From contig NC_091752.1 in NCBI RefSeq assembly GCF_043380555.1, positions 5,624,875-5,688,874 on the forward strand: 64,000 nt of DNA, in the 5' to 3' direction. The notes under the pieces were generated by a model. It saw nothing but the letters and a program-made list of their open reading frames with translations, made no database searches and was not told the DNA's origin. This DNA is from Nothobranchius furzeri (taxonomy: Eukaryota > Chordata > Actinopteri > Cyprinodontiformes > Nothobranchiidae). The stretch's first letter is position 1, and the number at the start of each line of letters is the position of its first letter. Positions 45,101 through 55,958 of the stretch are shown piece after piece. The position numbers were made by a program, and so were the translations under genes.

Positions 45101-48100
45101 TTATTATTTTAATTCTCTTTTATAATTAAATATATATTTTTCTCAATATATAACCATATTTGATAAATATCACGATAAATAACATACAACTGTTTGTATT
45201 TTAACATCGTCCTTGTAGTTTTATAAGCTGATAATTAAACTGAAGCAAACTTCTTTACTGTGAACTAAATTTACTGAGTATCTTCATTCCTTTTACCGTC
45301 TTTTTTCATTTGATTTTTCCTACTGGGAAGTTAGAATTTCCAAGGAGAAAGCGAACGCATCATTAGCTGATAACAACGGTGGCAATGGAAGCTAACATAT
45401 CAAGCTAACTTTATCTTAAACAGTTTATTTAACTGCTGGAGCAGATTAAAACGATGATGCTACACTTAGATCGTTGTAAAGTGAAGCCAAACTTTAGAGC
45501 GCGTTCATGTTCTTCTAGTCGGAAATTCGGAATTCAGAGGAGAAAGCGAACGCACCATTAGCGAAACGGAAGCTAACATATCAAGCTAACGTTATCTTAA
45601 ACATTTTATTTACCTACCGGAGCAGCTTAAGATGAGGATGTCTCACTTAGATCGTTGTCGCTGGTTTCATCATCACCCAGTTACCCATCACATTTAGTGA
45701 AGTGGACCCAAGCTTTAGCGTGCGTTCTCTCTACCATGCTGCTCTGTTTACAACTGGTTCGCAGCGAGCAACGACATAACGCCCTTGCGCATGCGCAGCT
45801 GTCTTGGCAAGTTCTCGTTATGAAGGACGGGCACCGGAACGAGGCACCGTTTCAAATGACGTGAATCGGTGCTCGGTCGGTACTATGGAATTCGGTCGGT
45901 ACCTTAAAAAGTACCGAATTCGGTACCCATCCCTAGCCGGGTGACGTGTGCTCTTTTTGGCTGATTGAAGACCAGACGTGCCGCTGCGTTCTGGACCATT
46001 TGAAGAGGTCTCACAGTACAGCCTGGAAGACCAGTTAGAAGGGTGTTGCAGTAATCGAGGCGGTAGATGACAGTAGATTGCACCAGGAGCTGGGTGGCAT
46101 GTTGTGTTAGGTATGGTCTGATCTTTCGTATGTTATACAGCGCAAAGCGGCATGAACGAGCAACAGAAGCAACATGATCTTTAAAGGTCAGGTGTTCATC
46201 AATCACAACACCCAGATTTTGAACTGCCTTTGAAGGAGCCAGAGATAGGAAGTCATTTTGGATTGAGATATTGTGCTGTATGGATGGTTTTGCTGGGATG
46301 ACAAGTAGTTCAGTTTTAGACAGGTTGAGTTGGAGATGGTGGGATTTCATCCATTTTGATATGTCAGAGAGACAGTTTGATATTTGTGCAGAGACAGTGT
46401 GGTCGTCCAGTGGAAATGACAGATAAAGCTGGGTGTCGTCTGCATAGCAGTGGTAGGAGAAGCCATGTGATCGAATGATCTCACCCAGTGAGGTGGTGTA
46501 TATGGCAAAGAGAAGAGGTCCTAGTACAGAGCCCTGGGGGACTCCTGTGGCAAGATGGTGCACGGTAGAGGATTGTCCAAGCCAAGATACACTGAATGAT
46601 CGTCCTGTGAGGTACGATTCAAACCAGGCGTGTGCTTTCTCTGTGATGCCCATGCTAGAGAGTGTGGACAAAAGGAAGCCATGGTTGACAGTGTCAAATG
46701 CAGCCGATAAGTCGAGCAGGATAAGCACTGAGGATTTTCCTGTCGCTCTAGCTTCTTTTAAGGATTCCGTCACTGCTAACAGAGCAGTTCCAGTGGAGTG
46801 GCCCTTTTTGAACCCAGATTGGTAAGGGTCAAGCAGACAGTTCTGTGAGAGGTATTCTGTGATCTGCTTGAAAGCCACCCTTTCAATGATTTTGGACAGA
46901 AAAGGGAGGAGAGAGATAGGTCGGTAGTTCTCCACATGATTTGGAGGAAGAGATGGTTTTTTAGCAGCGGTTTAACCTGAGCATGCTTGAGAGAGGTGGG
47001 AAATGTACCGGATGTCAGTGAAGCGTTGATCACATGTGTGACTGCTGCGGCTACTGTAGGAGCAATAGCTTGGAGCAGCTTAGTCGGAATGGGGTCCAGT
47101 GGGCATGTAGTAGGGCGGCTGCACGTGAGAAGCTTGGACACACAGTTCTCAGTGACAGGGGAAAAAGAGGAAAATGAAGCAGTAGGGCCTGAGATGGTTG
47201 GGCTAGATGGAGTTTGTGGTAGCGAATGTTCAGGAGTGGCCAGTTGAGTAAACTGTTTGCTTATAGCTGCCACTTTGTCAGTGAAGAATGAGGCAAATGT
47301 GTCAGCTGATAGGTTGTTGGTAGGAGGTGGAGACGGAGGGTTGAGCAGAGTTTTGAATGTTGAAAATAGTTTCTGAGAGTCAGTAGAGCTGAGAATTTTG
47401 TCAGTGTAGAAAGCTTTCTTTGCATCAGTGATGCTGGCAGAGGATGAGGACAGTAATTCCTGAAATTTCAATTGATCACCGGGATCTTTTGTATCTCCTG
47501 CTGAGGAAATAAAGGTAGGGTGGGTGTTCTGGAAATAGCTGTTCCAGTAAGCGTCATTTAAAAGGAAAGAAAGTCCAACCCCCTTTCTACAGGCCCCTCC
47601 CCCTCAAGCCAGGCCTCCAGGCTTCCGACCGACTCCTTCAGGAATTTTCTGGACCCTCCTCACTAGGAGCTAGATCGGAGATCCAGCCAAGAGGAGGGTC
47701 AGCCAATACAGCCCCCACAACATCCAGAGCCTTAAGGAAATCTGGGCGGATCTCATCCACCCCCGGAGCCTTGCCACAGAGGAGCTTTTTAACCACCTCA
47801 GAGACCTCAGCACCAGAGATTTGAGAGGCCAACCCAAAGTCCCCAGACTCTGCTTCCTCACTGGAAGACATGTTGGTGGGATTGAGGAGGTCTTCGAAGT
47901 TTTCTGCCCACCGATCCACAACGTCCTGAGTAGAGGTCAGCAGCACACCGTCCCCACTATAGATAATGTTGGTAGTGCACTGCTTTCCCCCCAGAGGCGC
48001 CGGATGGTGGACCAGAATCTCCTCGAAGCCGTACGGAAGTTTTGCTCCATGGTCTCACCGAACTCCTCCCATGCCCGGGTTTTTGCCTTGGCGACCACCC

Positions 48101-51100
48101 GAGCCGCGTTCCGCTTGGACTCCCGGTACCCGTCAGCTGCCTCTGGAGTCCCACGGGCCAAAAAGACCTGATGGGACTCTTTCTTCAGCTTGACAGCATC
48201 CCTAACCGCCGGTGTCCACCAGCGGGTTCGGGGGTTGCCACCATGACAGGCACCGACGATCCTGCGACCACAGCTCCGGTCGGCCGCCTCAACAATGGAG
48301 GCATGGAACAGGGTCCATTCAGACTCAATGTCCCCCGCCTCCCCCGGAACATTTTGGAAGTTCTGTCGGAGGTGGGAATCGAAGCTCCTTCTAACGGGAG
48401 ACTCTGCCAGACGTTCCCAGCAGACTCTCACAATACGTTTGGGCCTGCCTGGTCTGACCAGCATCCTCCCCCACCATCTGAGCCAACTCACCACCAGGTA
48501 GTGGTCAGTTGACAGCTCCGCCCCCCTCTTCACCCGAGTGTCCAAGACATGCGGCCGCAGGTCAGATGAAACAGATTTTATGTCGAGTAATAACACTGAT
48601 TCTTCTTGGATGTATGAAACCTTTAGCATATCTCTTTATTATCTAAACAAAAATGTGTTCTAATGAAACCATAGAAATCCAAACAGGTTAGAAAACAACA
48701 ACCTCGGTTTAATGAACGATTCGGGATGAAATCCTAATCTAGATTTTTGTTTGCTTTTTAGGAGAATAAAGAAGATCACCTTGCCCAGCACTGGGCGTCT
48801 ACGTCACTTTACAAACGAGACTTTGTTAGACGTTCTTTTCTACAACAGTCCCACCTACTGCCAAACCATCATGGACACGGTTGCTTTAGAGATGAATCGA
48901 CTTCACGATCTGTTTATGAGGAGGAACCCAGATTATAGAGGGGGAATATCGGTAGCCGGACACAGTTTGGGTATTAAAACTGTGTCTTCTACACTACAAA
49001 TATAAGTTTTTCTCTCCACTTTCTAAGTTACATCTTCATGTATTTATTCTTTGTAACTTGCAGGCTCCCTGATTCTATTCGACCTGCTTTCTAATCAGAA
49101 GACTGCCTCTTCAGCGCCGGTCCTGCCAAACATACCCACAACTAATGGAGACGCCAAACAGGTCGGGCACAAAAGCAGCTTTCTGTTCAACGTTCAATGA
49201 CCAGTCCTACTAGGTGGACTAAAGTACGGAATAAATACCATCAGAATAGGTCAGAATAAGACCCAGCTCTTGGTTTAATTCAGTCTGATTTGAGGTCGGA
49301 GCTTTGCGATGACCCTTCTACGGTGAGGAGGTGGTCTGTTTGTTTATAGTGCTTCAACACGATGACTCCGTGTATGCAGTAAGTTTGAGCTGAACGCCTC
49401 CCCCGTAGTCAGGTTTGTGTTGCATTCTGGGAGGCAGGAGGACACACAAACATCAGCAGCTGCTGGCTAGCTCCTAACTCGCTGAAAAGGAAGTGATGCT
49501 CATGTGGAGAGTCAACAAGATCAGTTACCAGACTGAAATTTGGGTAATGACCAGAACTATCAGCTTTGACTTATAAAAATACTCGAGTAAAAAAAAAAAG
49601 TTGAAGAACAGCCCTGGGAGGCAGTGTTAGTGTGTTATCATCTAGCTCCGGATCAGAATACACAACCTTCCTGCCCAGGTTGCCCCGCCCCCAGACAATC
49701 TGACGAACCAGCATAGCCACACCTGGTTTGTAATGAAATTCTGTCTGTATGAAAAGAAACCAAACCACAGGAAAAATAAGAAACTACAAAATTATGAACT
49801 GATTCAGACTCGAGGAATCGAACTACAGGTATGGAAACGCCCCTAACAGTGGTAGCTGTGATTTATGTATGTCGGTGATTAACCACACCATGATGCCACC
49901 ACTGCCATGCTTGACTATTGGTTCAGTGTTTTTGGTCTGAAAGTCGCACCTCAGCAAGCACGTTATTTTATTGTGCTTTTCTAAAAGCAATACACGTTGA
50001 ACCACAGTCATTATCAATGTAACGATTAAATTTACATATTATTTAATCAACCATAAAATGTGAGATTCCATAGGAACTATGAAATCAATCTTACGGACCT
50101 TTGGATAATTTAAACCAGAAGATTGGAACTTTTTATTGCAGGGATTATGTAACCGCTTTGTATTAACTCGGGGACAAAAGAGTCAAGTTTTAAAAGTTTA
50201 AATATTTATTACTAAACAAATTAAAACTAGACTAACTTTAAACACTAAATGTATGGTGTAACTAAGGTGACATAACACTGAGGATGGTGTAGTGTGGAAT
50301 GTTGTTCAGAACCAGCAAATCTGGAGAAACGATTAGTTCTGATGGGAGTGAAGGTGATGTCTTCGCGCTAAGCTTTTGGTTTGGAGATTTATAACACAAT
50401 GAGACGCCATCCCGTCGGCCTACGTACCCTTTGCGGAAGTCTCTGTTAGATCAGGAATGTCGAGGTCCAGCTTGACCTCCTCTGGCACCGAAGCCGGTAG
50501 GAAAAGCAGCGGATGCCGACTCAAACCAGTCTTGACAGTTTTATTGGCATCTAATGGGCTATTCCCATCTGTACCGGGTCGGCCCGGGCCGGGTAGCGTA
50601 GGTTGTTTACATATCTGGGTGGCCTGGTATCTTTCCGGGCCAACCAAGGCTCATTCTCGGCCCTCTTCTCGAGCGGGTCTGCTTCAGGCCGACCAGGGCC
50701 AACACACCCACTGCTGACAGCAAATTCACACCTTCCATTAGAGCAAGCCTCTGATTGGTGGGTAGAATCAGCCCACATGGGCTTAAGGCAAGGATGTGTG
50801 GAATCAACCGGGCCAGGCTGGGGCCGACTGGGGCTACCCGGCCCGGGCCGACCCGGTACAGATGGGAATGGCCCATAACAAGACCCACAACGGGGTCGTG
50901 ATGGTTCAGCTTTTATTCTGAAAGGAACCGTTGCAGCAGGTGGAACAGCAACAGATTTTATCCAGCTTGTCGGTTCTTTCGGCTGAAGAGGAAAGTTACG
51001 GATTGGCCACTCCGACAACTTCTCTAGAACGCTTTGAACTGAAGTTAAGATGATGTGGGCATAGTTTTACACTTCAAATGTTTTGGTTTATGGTCGAATG

Positions 51101-54100
51101 AAAAGATGACAGGTTTACCAAGCACCACCAAAACCACGCCTCGCGTCAGATCTGGAAGGCTCTGATTGGATCAGTAAAAGCAGTGTGTGATGTGGCTTAA
51201 CGCTTTCGTGTGATCAGTCTCTAGTGGAAATATTTAAAGGTACATTACTTATATTCTGTAGGATTATAATATCAAGTAACTAATATTTTCATTTCACAGA
51301 TTGGTTCACGTTTTATTATTGGCTAACACTTTGTTTGATTAGCTTATTAAAAATAGAGTTCTTTGATTTATTAAAAGAAAGAGTTCTTTGTCTTCATTCT
51401 TCTGTTGGGCTGGAAAGGAAAACAGTTTAGAAAAGGGCAAAGCACGCGCGGCCTTGACCCATCTTTGAAGATTAGGTCAGAAACTTCTGGTTTTGCTTTG
51501 AGCAGAGCAAACCAGAGCCGTATGGTGCGGTATGGAAGCCAAAATTAAGACTACTGCCCAGCAGCAGGAGGCTATATAAATTCCGAAGCAAACTACCGAC
51601 CTAAGTGATGATAAACTGGCGCCGGTAACTGAGAGGCTGGCGCTGCTTACTGAGGAATAGCACCTTTACCGGCGTTACTTCTAGATACGCTAGGGACTAG
51701 CAGCCCTCGGCTGGTCATTGACTGGTTCACACACTCCCTCTGCTGTCTATTAGCATGGATAGGCTAGCGTTAGCCTGGACGGGCTGGTGTTAGCATTGGA
51801 GAGGCTAGCCATTAGCGTGCCTAGGCTGGCCACTAGCTGGATTTCCTACCTCTTCGACGGACCATTAGCATGGATAGGCTGGCGTTAGCATCGGAGAGAC
51901 TAGCCATTAGCGTGCCTAGGCAATCCACTAGCTGGATTTCCTACCCCCTTGACGGACCTTAAGCATGGATAGGCTGGCATTAGCATCGGAGAGGCTAGCC
52001 ATTAGCATGTCTCAGAGAGTCACTAGTCAACTAGTGGCCAGCCTAGGCACGCTAATGGCTAGCCTCTCCAATGCTAAAACCAGCCCGTCCAGGCTAACGC
52101 TAGCCTATCCATGCTAATAGACAGCAGAGGGAGTGTGTGAACCAGTCAATGACCAGCTGAGGGCTGCTAGTCCCTAGCGTATCTAGTAATAACGCCGGTA
52201 AAGGTGCTATTTCTCAGTAAGCAGCGCCAGCCTCTCAGTTACCGGCGCCAGCTTATCATTAATCAGGTCGGTAGTTTGCTTCAGAATTTATATAGCCTCC
52301 TGCTGCTGGGCAGTAGTCTTAATGTTGGCTTCCATACCGCGCCGTAGAGCAGGGCCTTTTAGGCCAGAAATGGACGCTACATCAAACCGCTCTCATTCAG
52401 CTTAGTCAAATATAACACTCGTTTTAAAATAATCAGTTCAAAAATCAGAAGTCTGCTCCTGTGTCTTTAGTTGAATGTTGCTGATTTTATTTTTCAGTTC
52501 ATATATTAAATATACGTCTTCTGTCTCACGTTAGCCGGCAGCTCCTGTGATGGAGCCAAACAACGCCGTTGCCTCCCCCGCTGTGGAGGAGCAGATGAAG
52601 GAAGAGGAGGAGGTGTTTGAGGATCTCGCAGTGATGCTCCAACATCTGGGCCTCTCCGAGTACAAAAGCACCTTTGATCAAGAGAAGATTGACATAGAAT
52701 CTTTTGTGAGCTTTCAGTCGTGTTTTTGTCACTTTAATTTCCTGAAGACGTTTATCTGATTAATCCCCTTTAACATACGCCCAGCTCATGTGCACGGTGG
52801 AGGACCTGAAGGAGATGGGCATCCCACTGGGTCCCAGGAAGAAAATAGCCAAGTTTGTTAAAGAAAGACTGAATCGACAGGCGAGTTTGTTTCCGTACCT
52901 TTGATGAAACGGGCGACGAGCCACATGCTTGATTCATTATTTTTATGGCTTCTACAGGCTGCAGCTCAGGAGAAGAAAGCCAAAGAGGACAGTCAGGTTG
53001 TTGTGGCGCCTCCACCAGCTGCTGATCCGACCACCAAGAAGCTTCCCGTGGGGAATACCGTCTCCTCCATTCACGTCGACTACAATTATTTTGAAGTTGG
53101 TACTGGACAGGTAAGACAACTTTAGATCGTTGGTGTGGGTGCGTGATGCCCTAGAAACAAACACATTTTTCTACGTCTTGTCATTTATTTCTCGTGTTGC
53201 CGGTAAACTTTGATCGTGTGTGAAGCGAGTAAATTCTGAGAGAAAACTAAATCGGATGAGAGAAATGAGCTTTTGTCCGGCAAACGATGGTCTTCCTCTG
53301 TACTTTGATGTGTCAAAGCAGAAATCCAGAGTTTTTTTCTGAGGGCACCACCCAGCGTCCAAAAAAAATGTTCAAGTTGATCGTTCAGGCACTTTTCAGC
53401 AAATGTAGTCCGTGGTCTTTTCTTTACTTTTTCCTGTCCTCAAGTAGAAGCAGGCAGTCAGGATGTTCTGTGGCGGTTTTAGCCTCTCTGTGATTCGCCG
53501 CATCATTGTAAACGGCTTGACGACGACGCTTAAACAAGGCACCTTTGCAGACGTGCACACATGCTTGTGATTGACATCTGTCAGCTGATGTCTAATGCTA
53601 TTGGTTAATGCTGAATGGTGGTCAAGTAAAATGACATGGGGCTCTATGGGATGGGGGGGCGGGCTTAGCAAAACAAATTGGGTTATCACAGTACAGAGGA
53701 AGACTGTCATAGATTTCTCTGGGTTAGGGACGAGCTTCTGCCTCAAGTGGAGCACTTCAAGCATCCCAGGGTCTTCTTGACAGATAAAAGAAAGATGGAG
53801 TGGGGGATCGACACAGATCGGTGCAGCGTCTGCAGTGATGCGGGTGTTGTACCGGTCTTTTGTGGTGGAGAGAGAGCTGAGCCGGAAGGCTACGTTCTAC
53901 GTTCCTACCCTCACCTATGGTCATGAGCTTTGGGTGGTGACCAAAAGAACGAGACTGCGGGTACAAGCGGCTGTAATGAGTTTCCTCCACAGGGTGGCTG
54001 GGCTCTCCCTTGCAGATGGTGAGAATCTCGGTCATCCGGAAGAAGCTTAGAGTAGACCCGCTGCTCCTCCACGTCAAGAGGAGCCAGTTGAGGTGGCTCC

Positions 54101-55958
54101 GGCATCTGGTCCGGACGCCTCCCTGGTGAGGTTTTCTGGGCACGTCTAACTAGTGATGTGTCTGATGTGTCGAGGCTTCCAAGCGTGTGTCGGGTATTCA
54201 GGAAGATTTTTTGTGAAGCACGCATCGAGGCTTGTGTTGATTACGTAAGCAGTGACGTTTGAGGCCTCGTTTGCAGTCCGTACCACGTGACCGATTCAGG
54301 AACTGGCTCGCCGGTTTGCGCCGAAGGGGCAGCCAAACACTGCTGATCCCCACATTGTGCTTTGGAAACCCTTCCCTTTCTCTTTTGGACCAGAGAGTAT
54401 ATTAAAAGGACCGTTAAAGACGATATTAAGAATATATTTCCATCATAAGCATTTATTTAGTCAGTTTAAAGTTTTACTTGAATCGTCCACGTGATGGCGC
54501 CATAGAGCAAATGAATCATCACGGTGCCTCGAATCAAGAGTCGACCAGTTGGATGGAAACTTCATCTCTCCATCACCACGTCCAACCGGGAGCAGATCTA
54601 AAAGCACAGCTGGAGGGACCGTGTGTCTCTAAGCTGCCCAGGAAACACCTTGGGATTCCACCGGAAGAGCTGGCCCAGTTGGCTGGGGACTGGGAGGTCC
54701 GGGCCTCTCTGCTTAGGCCGCAACCCGGCTCCAGATAAGGAGGAAAATGGATGGAAGGATATCTGGTAGTTTGAGATTTTTGCCAAACCTTTTATTGAAC
54801 GTTGATGTTCCTCGTTTCCCTCTGTGCAGGTTTCAGTGGCCTACCGTTCACTGGATTTCAAGCCAGACAGTTTCTTTGCTTTGGGTTCTCCCATCGGCAT
54901 GTTTCTGACGGTCCGTGGGCTGGAGAAGATCGAGGAGACCTACCAGCTGCCCACATGCAAGGGGTTTTTCAACATCTACCATCCGGTGTGTATCTGGTTT
55001 AGCGTTAGTTCTGCTGCTGTTTGAACTCTGCTCTGATTTAGTGTTTCTAACAGAACGATACCATCTAGCTAAAAAGTCAAATTTGAAGCTGGCGGACGCC
55101 GACTCACTTCATCCACCATTAATCATCTGTTTTAGCTGGATCCGGTGGCGTACAGGATCGAGCCCCTGATAGTGCCAGACCTGGACCTGAAGCCTGTTTT
55201 GATCCCACACCACAAAGGAAGGAAGAGGCTTCACCTCGGTAGGAAGTGTCCGATCTTTGTTTTCTGGAGAAAAAGACATTTTCTGAACCTTTGTTGTTTC
55301 AGAGCTGAAGGAGAGTCTCTCCAGAATGGGCTCAGACTTGAAGCAGGGTTTCATCAGCTCCCTGAGGAGCGCCTGGCAGACGCTCAACGAGTTCGCCCGG
55401 GCTCACACCTCGTCCGCTCTGCAGGCAGAGTTGGCCATCGTGGCCAATCAAATCGCAGAGGAGGAGAAGCACGTGCAAGAGGGTGAGTTTCCCCGAGATC
55501 CGAGACTCTTTAGTTTTGTGGGTTTACAAACTCTCTCTCTCGCTGTAGAGCATAAAATCCAAGAAATCCACGAGCCTCCCAAAGAAGAGGAGCCTCAGGT
55601 GAAGATTGGGATGTTAAATGGAGGGAATCGGATCGACTACGTGCTGCAGGAGAAGCCCATCGAGAGCTTCAACGAGTATCTGTTCGCCCTTCAGAGTCAC
55701 CTCTGCTACTGGTACACATCTTTCTTTTGGTGACTATGCAGACGTTTAAACTCTGGTGCAGATGAAGTGTCGTTTACTGGGATGGAAATGATCTTTCCTC
55801 CTGTTTGCCTTTGAAGAATCGGGTGTTGCGTGCTTCTGCAGTCCCGCTGCTGATTCCTGTTTTGTTTGTTTTCTAGGCAATCTGAAGACACGACTCTTCT
55901 TATTCTTAAAGAAATCTACAAAACGATGGGGATCCATCCGGAACAGATGGCTCATTAA
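39170..55958 (+). CDS. sec23ip: SEC23-interacting protein (p125A)
   Basis: Eighteen exons: 39170-39299, 39708-40216, 40302-40506, 41209-41402, 41565-41654, 41737-41857, 44152-44241, 44322-44463, 48762-48970, 49064-49161, 52535-52705, 52785-52880, 52958-53110, 54830-54985, 55136-55238, 55303-55482, 55549-55711, 55877-55958; 963 aa (human about 1000). All junctions in phase; one intron is GC-AG. Residues 1-275 are Pro/Ser-rich (SEC23-binding region, NPYRHTPTSSRASPYI). A WWE-like module follows (EPVQPHWFYCKQ, WEEDPTEVRRCSWFYKGDTD). The lipase-like GHSLG with nucleophile Ser is at residues 560-564. SAM domain about 615-685 (LQHLGLSEYKSTFDQEKIDI). DDHD domain about 740-945 (YRSLDFKPDSFFALGSPIGM, LPTCKGFFNIYHP, VLIPHHKGRKRLHL). 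It organises ER exit sites with COPII (knowledge). Confidence 0.97.
40595..41065 (+). repeat. Dispersed repeat family A, copy 5 (sec23ip intron 3)
   Basis: Most complete copy without insertions: GGTCACTCTTGAGTTTCACA at the start, 'tacgtcacgctgacaattaa', CATTCATGGACTCAACCATC, 'tagccaatcagaggaaagat' and 'ctgctctggctcacttctac' near the end. No coding capacity; family unidentified. Confidence 0.65.
42351..42722. mobile_element. Possible hAT-like element (sec23ip intron 6)
   Basis: Starts TAGGGATGTAAGAAAATA and ends ACACATTCCCA, with AT-rich ATATATTG/CAATATAT interior pairs. No matching target duplication. Weak call. Confidence 0.45.
42921..43835 (+). mobile_element. tRNA-derived SINE split by a TIR element (sec23ip intron 6)
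   Basis: Head 42921-43005 has A box TGGCCTAGTGGTAGAGTG (42928-42945) and B box GGTTCGATTCC (42971-42981). The body resumes at 43642 (AATGGGACCCAATGCCTCCC) and ends in a TTTAATC repeat at 43822-43840. Aligning to the copy at 5167-5472 shows the break at AAAGACTT. Sense orientation with sec23ip. Confidence 0.83.
43006..43639. mobile_element. TIR element (family CCCGGGTTTCC), copy 2, inside the SINE
   Basis: Left TCCCGGGTTTCCACGGGAGC, right GTGGAAAGCCGGGGT; TA at 43004-43005 and 43640-43641. Closely related to 23547-24137 throughout. 634 bp. Includes an internal GAAGTCTCACAAGTGACTTC palindrome. Confidence 0.85.
43952..44118 (+). mobile_element. SINE 3' fragment (sec23ip intron 6)
   Basis: Matches the 3' half of 6258-6592: CTCGCCTCTGTCAGTGCGCC through 'actatacaagtgcgggtcat'. 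The tRNA-like head is absent (5' truncated). Ends 33 bp before exon 7. Confidence 0.75.
44573..47560 (-). mobile_element. L2-like non-LTR retrotransposon, antisense in sec23ip intron 8
   Basis: Minus-strand frames 47471-46776 and 46935-45904 overlap and together read a reverse transcriptase: CPLDPIPTKLL, ENYRPISLLPFLSKIIERVA, VLILLDLSAAFDTVNHGFLL, TGVPQGSVLGPLLFAIYT, YADDTQLYL (catalytic), NLGVVIDEHLTFKDHV. A frameshift near 46960 separates them. The 3' UTR part runs to about 44573, ending with the conserved fish LINE/SINE tail 'gcagacgcttttgtccaaag'. A hAT element (44996-45935) splits the C-terminus. No endonuclease found, so 5' truncated. Confidence 0.88.
44996..45935. mobile_element. hAT-type element inside the L2-like LINE
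   Basis: Ends TAGGGATGGGTACC and GGTACCCATCCCTA. The LINE sequence continues on both sides; GGGTGAC occurs on both flanks (44989-44995 and 45939-45945), though three bases are offset on the right. 940 bp; two related internal segments near 45340-45450 and 45540-45640 repeat AGGAGAAAGCGAACGCA. No transposase read. Confidence 0.82.
47600..48600 (-). mobile_element. RTE/Rex3-like non-LTR retrotransposon fragment (sec23ip intron 8)
   Basis: Minus-strand frames read ELSTDHYLVVSWLRWWGRML (end of the endonuclease), SCGRRIVGACHGGNPRTRWW, DVVDRWAENFEDLLNPTNMS, GKAPGVDEIRPDFLKALDVV (start of the reverse transcriptase). Same family as 53690-54745, which carries the complementary C-terminal part. Two frames; non-functional. 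Confidence 0.83.
49830..50015 (-). mobile_element. Tc1-like transposase remnant (sec23ip intron 10)
   Basis: Minus-strand frame reads VKHGSGGIMVWLI, the Tc1 core motif (consensus KHGGGSVMVWG). About 65 codons only. Confidence 0.65.
50555..50875. mobile_element. PIF/Harbinger-like MITE (sec23ip intron 10)
   Basis: Long inverted ends: left TGGGCTATTCCCATCTGTAC then CGGGTCGGCCCGGGCCGG; right is the near-perfect complement ending GATGGGAATGGCCCA. Flanked by TAA at 50552-50554 and 50876-50878, the 3-bp target typical of PIF/Harbinger. 321 bp, with a second internal CCGGGCC-rich half-palindrome. Confidence 0.85.
51520..52345. repeat. Large inverted repeat (foldback structure) in sec23ip intron 10
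   Basis: Arms 51520-51836 and 52031-52345 are inverted complements with few mismatches (for example GCCCAGCAGCAGGAGGCTAT against its complement at 52293-52312). The 194-bp loop and the inner part of the left arm hold about three imperfect tandem units of 95-114 bp starting at 51751, 51865 and 51960 (TAGCATGGATAGGCT). No transposase or clear target duplication. Ends 190 bp before exon 11. Confidence 0.85.
52881..52957 (+). other. GC-AG intron of sec23ip
   Basis: Exon 12 ends CGACAG and is followed by GCGAGT; the acceptor is TTCTACAG. Reading phase requires this GC donor: using the nearest GT (four bases on) shifts the frame of exon 13. The surrounding CAG|GCGAGT is the strong consensus expected of a GC donor. 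77 bp. Confidence 0.8.
53640..54745 (+). mobile_element. RTE/Rex3-like non-LTR retrotransposon fragment, split (sec23ip intron 13)
   Basis: Plus-strand frames read VERELSRKATFYVPTLTYGH, ELWVVTKRTRLRVQAAVMSF, LHRVAGLSLADG, then (after the insertion 54151-54576) LPRKHLGIPPEELAQLAGDW. This is the C-terminal part of the reverse transcriptase and tail of the family also seen at 47600-48600. Frame broken. Sense to sec23ip. Confidence 0.82.
54151..54578. mobile_element. hAT-like insertion inside the RTE-like LINE
   Basis: The LINE is interrupted between CACGTCTAAC (54141-54150) and CACGTCCAAC (54577-54586), a near-perfect duplication compatible with 8 bp. The insert starts TAGTGATG and ends CATCACCA. 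'tgtcgaggcttcc' and 'gcatcgaggctt' repeat within it. No transposase seen. Confidence 0.7.

Noticed and set aside
45904..47471. Two long minus-strand frames as host genes
   Set aside because: Overlapping halves of one LINE reverse transcriptase separated by a frameshift.
54478..54738. 86-codon frame as a gene
   Set aside because: It joins transposon insert to LINE tail (LPRKHLGIPPEELAQL), not a host gene.
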